The position numbers and the translations under genes were made by a program. From JABMQW01 sp964439935 (GTDB taxonomy: Bacteria; Fidelibacterota; Marinisomatia; Marinisomatales; TCS56), in the NCBI GenBank assembly GCA_964439935.1, contig CAYTPW010000006.1:62001-126000 (forward strand): a DNA stretch of 64,000 nt, written 5' to 3'. This document shows positions 25,458 to 35,000 of the stretch, one piece after another (the first letter of the stretch is position 1; each line of letters starts with the position of its first letter). The notes below the pieces were generated by a model. That model saw only the letters and a program-made list of their open reading frames with translations. It was not told the origin of the DNA and searched no databases.

Positions 25458-27350
25458 TCAGGCCAAAGATTGTTCAATTTGTTCAACTCGTGCCAGTAAA
25501 TCCAAATAATCCTGCTCCAGCCGTTTCTCTGCCAGCAAAGCCTGTTGAATAACCTGGTAATTACTGATATTAACCGGATCATTTATAATCTTATTCTGTT
25601 CAGTTATCTCATTCTCCAATACTTTCATTTCCCGGGATAGTTTTTTGTATTCATTCTCCAGCTTGCGCCGTTCTTTACGATCAGAAATCCGGGTCTGTTT
25701 GGCATTCTGATCGGCTATCAACGAATTTTCACCCGCCTTGGTAACAATACCGGTTTCGCGACCTGATTTCCAGTAATAATAATCATAGTTACCCGAATAT
25801 ATTTTAAGGTCACCACCATGTATATCGATGGTGGTATTAGTGACAGTATTCAAAAAATGCCGGTCGTGTGAAATGCAAACCAGGGTTCCTTTAAATCCGG
25901 TTAAAACCCGTTCCACCACATCACGGGAAACCATATCAAGATGATTGGTGGGTTCATCCAGCAATAGTAGATGGGCTGGTTCTACCAGCATTCTGGCCAG
26001 GGCCAGGCGCGATTTTTCACCACCTGAAAGTATTTTTACCAACTTATCAACCGTGTCACCTGGAAATAAAAAACCACCCAGGTAGCCGCGAATCTGCGAG
26101 ATCGTCCAGCCCCCGGCAATGCTTTCAATACTCTCATAAACCGTCTTACCCGGATCCAGTATCTCCAGTTGGTGCTGAGCGAAATAGGCTCGTTTAACAC
26201 CGGCACCGAATTGAAGCTGACCAGCGGTGATGGGCGTCTCACCAGCCAACATTTTCAATAACGTTGATTTACCGGCCCCGTTGATACCAACCAGACCAAT
26301 TTTTTGTTCGCGCTCAATTGTCAAATCTAATTTATGATAGACAACCAGATCATCGTATTGTTTGCGAACTGCCTTTAATTCAGCTACTTTCAATGGTGCG
26401 CGATCCGGCTGAGGAATGGAAAGTCGTAACTGAGGTTGATCACTGGCCGGGGCGGCGACCAGCTCCATTTTTTCCAATTGTTTAATCCGGCTTTGTACCT
26501 GACTGGCCTTGGTATTTTTATAGCGAAAACGTTCGATAAAACGCTCGGTGGAAGCGATTTTGCGCTGTTGATTGCGATAGGCAGCGGCCTGTTGTTCCTG
26601 GCGTAATAGCTTTTGCTCCTGGAATTTGCTGAAATTGCCAGTATATAAATTCAGCTCCTTCCGGTCAATCTCCACGATATGTGAAATAGCTCTATCCAGA
26701 AAAGAGCGGTCATGACTGATCATTGCCAGCCCGCCTTTCCAACTCGCCAGGAAATTCTCCAGCCAGATGGTAGCCTCCAGGTCCAGGTGATTGGTGGGTT
26801 CATCCAAAAACAGCATATCCGGTTCTAACAGCAGGATGCCTGCCAAAACTACGCGCATACGCCAGCCGCCTGAAAATACTTCCAGGGGACGGTGAAACTG
26901 TTCCGGCAAAAAACCAAGTCCGCTTAATATCCGGGCCGCCCGGTCCTCCAGGCTCCACCCTTCCATCCGTTCATAATCTTCCTGGAGATTGCTGAGCCGG
27001 TTGAGAAGTTTTTGATTGTCGGGTTCAATGGCTACTTGCTGTGACGTGGCTGATATTTCTTCTTCCAGATCAGCCACCTTCGGATAAGCTTTCATAACCT
27101 CTTCCAAGATAGACCGGTTCGACCCGGGTATGATATCCTGAGGCAAATAACCGATCACCGTTCCCTTATCCACCTGGACGCTCCCGCTATCAACCGTTTC
27201 CTGGCCCAGCATCAATCGTAAGATAGTGGTTTTACCAGAGCCATTGGGCCCTACCAGACCGATCCGCATCCCCGGTTTAATAACCAGACCGGTATTATTA
27301 AATAGAATTCCGTCGGCGTATTCCTTGGAGATGGCTTCGAGTTTAATCAT
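25458..27350 (-). CDS. ABC-F family ATPase (Uup/YdiF-like)
   Basis: The 630-residue soluble protein has two ABC ATPase domains and no membrane part. Walker A motifs are GLVGPNGSGKTTIL (about 32-45) and GLVGINGAGKSTLL (about 351-364). Signatures are FSGGWRMRV and LSGGEKSRLALARM, with Walker B LLLLDEPTNHLD. The linker between the domains (KQLLRQEQQAAAYRNQQRK onward) and a C-terminal coiled coil (ENEYKKLSREMKVLENEI) are typical. ABC-F proteins bind the ribosome E site and relieve stalled translation. The arrangement fits the YdiF/Uup branch; drug resistance is not indicated. It lies 6 bases downstream of the mtaB stop and is part of the same transcript. Confidence 0.95.
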   Translation of the reverse strand: MIKLEAISKEYADGILFNNTGLVIKPGMRIGLVGPNGSGKTTILRLMLGQETVDSGSVQVDKGTVIGYLPQDIIPGSNRSILEEVMKAYPKVADLEEEISATSQQVAIEPDNQKLLNRLSNLQEDYERMEGWSLEDRAARILSGLGFLPEQFHRPLEVFSGGWRMRVVLAGILLLEPDMLFLDEPTNHLDLEATIWLENFLASWKGGLAMISHDRSFLDRAISHIVEIDRKELNLYTGNFSKFQEQKLLRQEQQAAAYRNQQRKIASTERFIERFRYKNTKASQVQSRIKQLEKMELVAAPASDQPQLRLSIPQPDRAPLKVAELKAVRKQYDDLVVYHKLDLTIEREQKIGLVGINGAGKSTLLKMLAGETPITAGQLQFGAGVKRAYFAQHQLEILDPGKTVYESIESIAGGWTISQIRGYLGGFLFPGDTVDKLVKILSGGEKSRLALARMLVEPAHLLLLDEPTNHLDMVSRDVVERVLTGFKGTLVCISHDRHFLNTVTNTTIDIHGGDLKIYSGNYDYYYWKSGRETGIVTKAGENSLIADQNAKQTRISDRKERRKLENEYKKLSREMKVLENEITEQNKIINDPVNISNYQVIQQALLAEKRLEQDYLDLLARVEQIEQSLA

Positions 27351-27356
27351 TGATGA

Positions 27357-28673
27357 TCACACTATGACTTCACCGCTGACACCCGCGCCTGCAAACTCTT
27401 TTAACCTCACCAACCTGACTGTATTGGTATAATCATCCGAGCCAGCAATTTTCACACGGATATAATTGGGGGTCATCCCCGTAGAATACTCCCGGTTATC
27501 AAGCGACTCGAATAAAACCGGCTGGATCGTACCAAGATAATCACTGATATATTGCTGGCTTTTTTTGACGCCGAGTTCACGCAGGATAGCAGCACGCTCT
27601 TTCTTTACATGAAAATCAACCTGGTCGGACAGCTTGGAGGCTACCGTTCCCTCGCGACCGGAATAGCGGAAGATATGCAAATAAGTAAATGGTAATTCTT
27701 CAACAATTGCGACGGTACTCAGGAATTCCTGTTCCGTTTCACCGGGAAATCCGGCGATCAGGTCCGTACCCCAGGCTATTCCGGGTATCCGATTGGCAAT
27801 TCGCTCCGCCAGCTGATAATATTCATCCAATTGATATTTACGTCGCATGCGCTGAAGGACAGTCGGAGAGCCACTCTGAAGCGGAATATGGAGATGGGGA
27901 CAGATATTGGTTCGCTCAGCGATTATATCCAGTAGCCGATCCGAAACAGTATTGGGTTCAATCGAACTCAATCTAAGGCGCTCTAATCCACTGATCTGGC
28001 TTAATCCAGCCAACAGCTCCGCCAGTTTTTGCTCCTCATGCTGCCAGGTACCAACATTAATGCCCGTAAGTATCAACTCCCGGTAGCCCTGGTCGACCAG
28101 TTTCAACGCTTCATCGAGACAATCCTGATAGGGACGGCTGCGAGCTTTCCCGCGGGCAAAGGGAATAATGCAGTATGAACAATAATAATCGCAGCCCTCT
28201 TGGATTTTCAGGTAAGCCCTGGTCCGCCCCGTAGCGGAAATAAAACCGGTTTCATTATAATTTTCTATATCGCCAGTGGCATTCACATATACCAGTGGTT
28301 CAGATTTTTCACTGTTATTGAACTCTTCTAGGTATTGGAGCAGGCGATATTTCTCATTGATCCCCAGCACCAGATCAATACCGTCGATAGCTGCTAAATC
28401 CTCCGGTCTGATCTGAGCATAACAGCCCATTGCTACAATTCGTCCCTGAGGCGAAGCCTGAATCGCGTTGCGAATTACCTGACGGCTCTTGCTATCCGCT
28501 TTATCCGTCACAGTGCAGGTGTTGATTACCGTAAGATCGGCTGCCTGTCGGAATGGCACTATTGAATAACCCTGCGCCTTAAAATCAGTCGCAATGGCAT
28601 CGGTCTCAGCCTGGTTAAGTTTGCATCCCAGGGTGTGAAAACTAACTGTTTTTATTTCTGATTGTTTCCTCAT
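27357..28673 (-). CDS. mtaB: tRNA (t6A37) methylthiotransferase MtaB
   Basis: The 438-residue radical SAM enzyme converts t6A to ms2t6A at position 37 of ANN-decoding tRNAs. The N-terminal UPF0004 domain has cluster cysteines Cys17 (TLGCKLNQAE), Cys53 and Cys84 (AMGCYAQ). The radical SAM cluster is CDYYCSYC (Cys161, Cys165, Cys168), and a TRAM-like C-terminal domain ends the protein (about 375-438). The FHTLGCKLNQAETDAI opening distinguishes MtaB from MiaB and RimO. The gene leads into the ABC-F gene, joining two translation-accuracy functions in one operon. Confidence 0.95.
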   Translation of the reverse strand: MRKQSEIKTVSFHTLGCKLNQAETDAIATDFKAQGYSIVPFRQAADLTVINTCTVTDKADSKSRQVIRNAIQASPQGRIVAMGCYAQIRPEDLAAIDGIDLVLGINEKYRLLQYLEEFNNSEKSEPLVYVNATGDIENYNETGFISATGRTRAYLKIQEGCDYYCSYCIIPFARGKARSRPYQDCLDEALKLVDQGYRELILTGINVGTWQHEEQKLAELLAGLSQISGLERLRLSSIEPNTVSDRLLDIIAERTNICPHLHIPLQSGSPTVLQRMRRKYQLDEYYQLAERIANRIPGIAWGTDLIAGFPGETEQEFLSTVAIVEELPFTYLHIFRYSGREGTVASKLSDQVDFHVKKERAAILRELGVKKSQQYISDYLGTIQPVLFESLDNREYSTGMTPNYIRVKIAGSDDYTNTVRLVRLKEFAGAGVSGEVIV

Positions 28674-28823
28674 GTTCGTCTCGGCAGGGGTGGAAATTTC
28701 GCTTGTTATCGGGTCTAATACAAGCCGGGGGTAACTCGACCTTAATAAAGATAATAAACTTAGCTGAATTTGAATTTATCAGCGATGAGCAACTCGACAA
28801 CCGGTAGAGTGTGATTGATAATC

Positions 28824-31118
28824 TTATTTGCTAGTCAGGGTCCAGACGCCGTCCCAATCATCGCCAGGCGGATTAGCTTTCCAGTGCTCGCAGCGGGGGA
28901 TATAAATCCGGCTGGGATTAGTCTTGCGACCCGGGAACATATCCTCCAGTTCATCGGAGGCTTTAAAAGCAGCGACAGCCCTGTCCCAACTTTGTTCCTT
29001 ATACAGAATCAGTGCTTCGTCATAAGCCTTTAAAAACTTCTTGTACTGCGGGGTAAGCCGATCGTGGTCACAAATTAATTCATGGACCCTGACCGGTTCA
29101 GTTTTACCCATAACCCGCACGTAATCCAGTTCCCGCCACACGAAGTCATCCTTAACAGCCTGGTAGGTGGCATCGGCTACCTGTATATAAACACCGTACT
29201 GCTTGGCGGATGCCTCAAGCCGGGCCGCCAGATTAACCGTATCCCCCATCATCGTATAATTCATCCGCATTGTGGAACCCATATTACCAGTGACCATCTT
29301 ACCACTGTTCAAGCCGACTCGATGCTGCATATTATGAACGACTTCCGGCCAATCCGGTTCTGATTGCCATTTCAAGCGCAGTTCGTCAAGACGATCAGCC
29401 ATTTCCAAGGCAGTTTTACAGACCAGGTATTCATGGTTATCGACCGGCATCGGCGCTCCGAAAAAGGATACGATCGCATCACCGATATATTTGTCCAGCG
29501 TTCCCTGATTTTTAAGCAGTATCTCGGTCATTTCCGTCAAATATTCATTCATCAGGCTGACCATACGTTCGGGTGTCAAGACTTCCGAGAAGGAGGAAAA
29601 ACTCTGAATATCCGAGAAGAAGGCTGAATGGTAACCTTCTTCCCCACCCAGTTTGGGTTCCTGCTTGGATTCGTACATCTGATCGATCAGTTCCGGTGAA
29701 ATATAGGTGCCGAAGGTGGCTTTGAGGAAACGTTTGTCTTTCTCGGATACCAGGAAATTATACAGGAATACGCTCAAATAGGTGGTCCCGACAGCCAGCA
29801 CCGGGCGGACAATTTCCCACATGGCCAAGTCAGCCAGAAAACGGCTGTAAGCGAAAATGATCCAGGCCGTTACGGCGATTAACGGAATTATCATCGATAA
29901 AATCGGTCGCGAGATTATCAGTGATACCAGCACACCAATCAGCAGACAGGCGATTATAATTACCCAGAAATTAGCCTGTTTGTTGACCAACCGGATGAAT
30001 TCTCCATTCAGAATGCTGTGCATTACGTTGGCATGAATCTCAACCCCGGCAAAAGTTTCCTGAACCGGTGTATTCCGCAGATCCATCAAGCCGGGGAGTG
30101 AAGAACCAACGATCGCAACCCGATCCTGCCAGTATTCCGGTGGCAGCATCTCCGGATCGAAGCAATACAGATAAGGTAAATAATAGAAGGTCTTGAAAAA
30201 TCCATAATAATTGACAAAGATGCGACCCTGCCTATCGATTGGCAACTCCCGGACTATTTCGCCGGCGCGGTTGGTCAGGGTTAAAATCAGGTTGTCAAAA
30301 TCATAGGAAAACCCATCATCCGGAATATCGAGAATATCCATGGCTGCCGCCATTACCAGCGATGGATAAACATGCTGTGGGCCTTCAAAGAAAATCGCTG
30401 TTGGCGCACGTCGAATAATACCGTCTTCATCCTGGGGGAAATTGGCGCTGCCGGCCCGCCGGGCAGCAGACAGTAAATCCAGGTGGGTATTCCCAATGCG
30501 CTCAGCACGGGGTAGCTGCTGCGCCTGCTCCATGGGGATATCCAGGATATGCCCTTCAGAATCAAACCCCTCCGGCTCGCTTTCCATCGGATAAAGGAAA
30601 GTATTGCTGTCAGCCGCCTCGAATACCAGGGCATGATAGGCTTGACCGCTGGCTGCTGTGGACTGGACAAAGCGCTGCGGGTCGTGAGAAAGCAGAAACT
30701 GTTCGCTAACCGCCGCCAGGTTGTCGGTTTGGGGCGGATTCTCCGTGACCAGGGCATTGACCAGTTCATAATCAAGTGAATTTTCAACATCAAAGATTAT
30801 ATCGAACAGGATCGCTTTGGGATTGCCAGAGGAAACGACATCAATCAATTGACCATGGTAGGCATGGGGCCAGTCTTTATAATTTCCAAGCCCTTCCACC
30901 GAGCTGAGATCAATATCCACGATGACAATATCGTCAATTGATGCTTCTTCACTGCCGGTAACCTTGGCTTTCATCCGGGAATCATAAGAACGGAATTCAT
31001 AGCCATCTAAAACAGTCTTGAGAAAAAAACCATCCAGGTTGGTCCCGATGGCTATGGCCAGACCGGCAAGCAGACCAATCAGAGCACCGATGCCTGTACG
31101 TTTCAACCAATCAGGCAT
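28824..31118 (-). CDS. CHASE2-domain adenylate/guanylate cyclase
   Basis: The 764-residue membrane sensor enzyme has an N-terminal helix (about 10-30), a periplasmic CHASE2 domain (about 40-390), and a cluster of three membrane helices (about 395-470). A cytoplasmic class III cyclase domain follows (about 495-690). The catalytic core has the metal-binding Asp residues in FFSDIQSFSSFSEVLTPE and DKYIGDAIVSFFGAP, and the transition-state region TMMGDTVNLAARLEASAKQ. The Lys before YIGD fits ATP rather than GTP use. A short C-terminal tail of about 75 residues resembles a TPR-like helical segment. The gene is 32 bases downstream of the fecR-like gene, forming a two-gene unit that should sense an external signal and make cAMP. 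Confidence 0.93.
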   Translation of the reverse strand: MPDWLKRTGIGALIGLLAGLAIAIGTNLDGFFLKTVLDGYEFRSYDSRMKAKVTGSEEASIDDIVIVDIDLSSVEGLGNYKDWPHAYHGQLIDVVSSGNPKAILFDIIFDVENSLDYELVNALVTENPPQTDNLAAVSEQFLLSHDPQRFVQSTAASGQAYHALVFEAADSNTFLYPMESEPEGFDSEGHILDIPMEQAQQLPRAERIGNTHLDLLSAARRAGSANFPQDEDGIIRRAPTAIFFEGPQHVYPSLVMAAAMDILDIPDDGFSYDFDNLILTLTNRAGEIVRELPIDRQGRIFVNYYGFFKTFYYLPYLYCFDPEMLPPEYWQDRVAIVGSSLPGLMDLRNTPVQETFAGVEIHANVMHSILNGEFIRLVNKQANFWVIIIACLLIGVLVSLIISRPILSMIIPLIAVTAWIIFAYSRFLADLAMWEIVRPVLAVGTTYLSVFLYNFLVSEKDKRFLKATFGTYISPELIDQMYESKQEPKLGGEEGYHSAFFSDIQSFSSFSEVLTPERMVSLMNEYLTEMTEILLKNQGTLDKYIGDAIVSFFGAPMPVDNHEYLVCKTALEMADRLDELRLKWQSEPDWPEVVHNMQHRVGLNSGKMVTGNMGSTMRMNYTMMGDTVNLAARLEASAKQYGVYIQVADATYQAVKDDFVWRELDYVRVMGKTEPVRVHELICDHDRLTPQYKKFLKAYDEALILYKEQSWDRAVAAFKASDELEDMFPGRKTNPSRIYIPRCEHWKANPPGDDWDGVWTLTSK

Positions 31119-31150
31119 GGGACTCCCGATTTAGACAGTTGGTACTAACC

Positions 31151-31918
31151 TTATTCCTCACCGTCCAGTTCTTTATTCCACTGAACGAATTCATCGGCAG
31201 CATCAACCGTCTTATCAAACTCAAACATATTATATTTGCCATCTTTCCGGACATTGATCTGCATGCCTTCCACCAGCGTAATCCAATCTTCCAGGCTGAC
31301 TTCATAAGGTCCAGCCACTTCGGTTGGTGCTTGAATTTCCTGAACCGGACCTAATTTGAACTTGGGCTTACCACCAGGCTCGGTATCCTGTTGCTCCTGT
31401 TCCGTATTCGAGGGTTGATTCACGTCAACCTTACCTTCATAAACCAGTACGGAACTTTCATCCTCCCCTGCCTGAGTACGATAAACCGTACCGCGAATAG
31501 CGGCAACTGCGGTAGGAGTACGAATCGATACATTTTTCTTTTCACCGAATGCGGCCTTGGCCGATACCCAGGCATTGCCGCTTTTGAGGGTTGCGTTGAA
31601 TTCCTTGGTCATCGGCTTTACATTAGCTTCTGTCAGAACCAGTTCAGAATTTTCCCCAATCCGTACCTTACCGCCACCGGTGAGGGTGATTTCACAGCGG
31701 GACTTGGCCGCAGTGCGGATCTGATCGTTAACATTCAACGCCTGGCGGGGCATGGCCCTGGACCAGCTTTCTGTACCAGCCACCAGCACTTCCACGTTAC
31801 CCAATGGCAGCGAAATTTTACCGAACTCGGCTGCCATGCCAAACTGGGAAAACAAAATGATCGGAATAATTAATGTCAACAGAGATATTCTGACGAATCG
31901 TTTCACGGCGAACCCCAT
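31151..31918 (-). CDS. FecR-domain periplasmic protein
   Basis: The 255-residue protein has a signal peptide (about residues 1-30, ending FGMA) and a FecR domain (about 45-170). Its typical segments are QALNVNDQIRTAAKSRCEITL, GKVRIGENSELVL and TPTAVAAIRGTVYRTQ. A low-complexity acidic stretch (QPSNTEQEQQDTEPGGK) and a C-terminal helical part follow. Unlike Fec signalling proteins it has no cytoplasmic anti-sigma helix, so it is a periplasmic or outer-membrane-side module. It is the first gene of a pair with the CHASE2 cyclase; FecR proteins paired with CHASE2 cyclases occur in other bacteria. A sensor-partner role is inference. Confidence 0.85.
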   Translation of the reverse strand: MGFAVKRFVRISLLTLIIPIILFSQFGMAAEFGKISLPLGNVEVLVAGTESWSRAMPRQALNVNDQIRTAAKSRCEITLTGGGKVRIGENSELVLTEANVKPMTKEFNATLKSGNAWVSAKAAFGEKKNVSIRTPTAVAAIRGTVYRTQAGEDESSVLVYEGKVDVNQPSNTEQEQQDTEPGGKPKFKLGPVQEIQAPTEVAGPYEVSLEDWITLVEGMQINVRKDGKYNMFEFDKTVDAADEFVQWNKELDGEE

Positions 31919-31995
31919 TAATTAATTTTATTTATTAGCGCTTACCCAAATTTAACATAACCAAACCTAACAAAAAACTGACACAGCCAGTTCAC

Positions 31996-32029
31996 AAAAA
32001 AACAAAGGGCGGGATAAACCGCCCTTTGT
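31996..32029 (-). terminator. Rho-independent terminator of the giant-protein operon
   Basis: Read on the minus strand, ACAAAGGGCGG pairs with the following CCGCCCTTTGT-like arm (the two arms are separated by TTTAT), then a run of seven T bases. It begins 21 bases after the stop of the giant gene and separates it from the fecR/CHASE2 unit. Confidence 0.9.
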
Positions 32030-32049
32030 AAGAATCGCTTGATTCGGAT

Positions 32050-35000
32050 TTATTTAATCAGAATCATCTTTTTATTCGATTTCAGCAACAACTTCCCGCT
32101 GGGCGATTTTATGCGGCTGGCATAGAAGTAAATCCCACTGGCCACCCGTTGCCCATGGTCGTTCCTGCCAGACCAGATATAATTATAATAGCCAGTCGGG
32201 AGGTATTCATCGCGGGCAAGGGTGGTAACCACTTCACCCAGGAGGTTGTACACTACCAGATCAACTATGGCGTCATCCTCAATCGAAATCAAGATCGTCG
32301 TCTTGGGATTGAACGGATTGGGGAAATTCTGGCTGATGCTGTAAGACTCGGGATAGAGCGCCACGCCAGCACTATTAGCCTTGACAAAATCACGCGTACC
32401 GGCCACCAACCGCAGTTTACGGATGCTATTAGCACTGCCAATTGCGTAATAGTAATCGTGACTAACGCTGAGATTTTTTGCTGTGCCAATCGATTTATCA
32501 ATCAGGAAGATGTCGTAGTCCTCCGGCAGATCTTCCAGGCCGGCAAAAGTCAGGTTGACATTGTTATTGACATCGGATGCCACCACTTCCATATCCCAGA
32601 AACTCCCTTCAGGATTAACTGATTTGATGTCGGTGGCGTAGATGTCACTGTTTTCAGACCAGTGACGATTGTCAATCCGCAGGGATACACCACCCGGCAG
32701 GACCGGTGGTTCAAAGCTGTCCAGCCGGTCATAGGTATCCTGAGCCCGGTGGAGCACACCTACCCGATTACGCAGATCCCGGGCAAATCCATTCCGAGCA
32801 GTAATATCGATCAACCATTCATCATCTTCCATGATGGTAATTGCGTTATCAAGAATCTTAGCAGTTCCTCCATTAGCATCTCGTGGATTTATGTACAAAG
32901 TGCCACCTGAGGCTGCTTTATAAATATATCCCTGCCAGGGATCCATGCTGGTTGCTTCTGTAAAGCCACCATCATAGGTCTGGAAATTGGCGTTTCCAGC
33001 CACAGAAAAAGTGTCCTGATCAAAGACATTCGCCAGCGGGATTGCGAAATCAAAGGGGTTCCCCAGTACAACCCATTCACCCGCAGGTACATTAATCGCA
33101 AATAATTCATCGGTAACAACCGAGCGGGTGATACCAGTGTTAATGTGCAATCCGGCATCCTTCACAATCAAGAAATAGCCTTTCCCTCGCTCGATCGAAG
33201 AAATGTTGGCAAACTCATTCCATAAACCATCAGTACCATATTCAAAGAAGCGCCATTGGGTATTATCATAAGCACCAAGGTCATCAACCAGTATATTGGT
33301 CGGTGATTTATTGGTTATAATACCCGGGAATGCGATCAGTTGATACGAAGCAACGGAAGTTCCATTAGGAATCCCAAGAGTCCATCCATCTTTATCCGAG
33401 CTTGTCAGACCCAGTGGAATGTTGACTTCAAGTGAGTGAAACCCTGTTACAGGATTAGTCGTGATATTTCCTGCAACATCTATCGCTTCAAGATAGTATT
33501 CAACACCTACGCTGGTCACCGAAGTACTGGGTATTTGAGGCTGAAGGGTCAGGTCAACGTAGGACCAATCATCATCACCCTGACCTCCTTTCCGATAGTA
33601 AAAACCCTTGGCGGCAATTCCAGATTCGTCATCAGTAATTGTTGCTGTAATTGTAATGGCCTGATTAACACTACCCTCCGGAATCTGGTGGGATATATTC
33701 GGATTCGTAAAGTCCACATCAAAGCTGATCGGACCCCCGGTCATTTCGGTTTCATTGTAAGCGCTATCCACGGCAAATACTGTCAACGTGTAGCTGCGTT
33801 CACTCAATAAAACTGGTGCTGCCAACGTATCCACAAACGGAAAGTATTCAGTTCCATCCAGATCAACGCGATAATGACGCAGATCAGATGTTGCATCACT
33901 GGAAGCATTCCAGTCAAAAACCGGATCGTCTATATTCATCCAGGTGCCATTAGTGGGATAAACCAGGGTAAAAGCATCCGGCGCTGCGGAATCCCACTTT
34001 GCAACCACGCTGGCAGCATTGGCGATATCCTCGTTACCGGCCTCGTCCTGCAACCATAAACGGATGGTAGAAACACCTTGCACGTCGACATTAACATCGG
34101 GCAATGCAGTGATATCCAGACCGGGAACGTAGGGTTTAGTATTTTGTTCAATATCATAATAAACTCCAGCTACACGAGAATGCTCTTCTTGATTACTCCA
34201 GGACAAGTCGAAACTGTTGATGGACGTCCACACCGCGGGATCGATCGTCAGGCTATCCACCATTGCCGGCGGAATCGTATCTTTCACGATGTAAGTATAA
34301 TCATGGTTGGCAAAATTGCCATCAAATATCGACTCGACCTGAACACCGAAATCAATCTGAGCCAACCAGGGAGCATTGCTATTGGCGGTCAGCGCCAACT
34401 CGGCCTTACCTTCGCTGGTGACAGTTTCCTGATCATCAATAGTATATTCATCCGTGGGTGTATCATTCCAGATCACATTGCTGCCATCGGATACCAGATT
34501 ATCAAACTGATCGTAAACTACAATCTCAAGCGTATCGGACTGACCCTGAACCACATAAACCGTATCCGGTTTCTCGGAGGTGATCAGCGCGGGAGCGCCT
34601 GGTTGGACAATGATTGCATCGGTAGTGTCATCCAGACTGAAATCAGCCCGGCTATGAGTAAACATCGGCAGGGGCGCTATAGCAGCTAAATCCTTCCTTT
34701 GCTTGCTCTGCGATCTGATTTCTTTAGTATTTCGTGCTTCAACGGTGGGAATTGCACCAAAACTGGCAGCCGCTGTGTAACCACCTTCATTATCAACCCA
34801 GATCCTGATCTTATATTCACTGTTGGAAAGAGTATCGGTTATCAGCGTGTTGGTAGTCAACCCTTCTTCGTCTGTTAAAGTGGAATCGAAATCCAAAATG
34901 CCACCGGCTCCTTGGATTATCGACCAGTAAACCGAAACAGAGTCCACGGTATAATCAAACCTATCGATTATGGTTACCGCTAATGATACCGAATTGGCAT

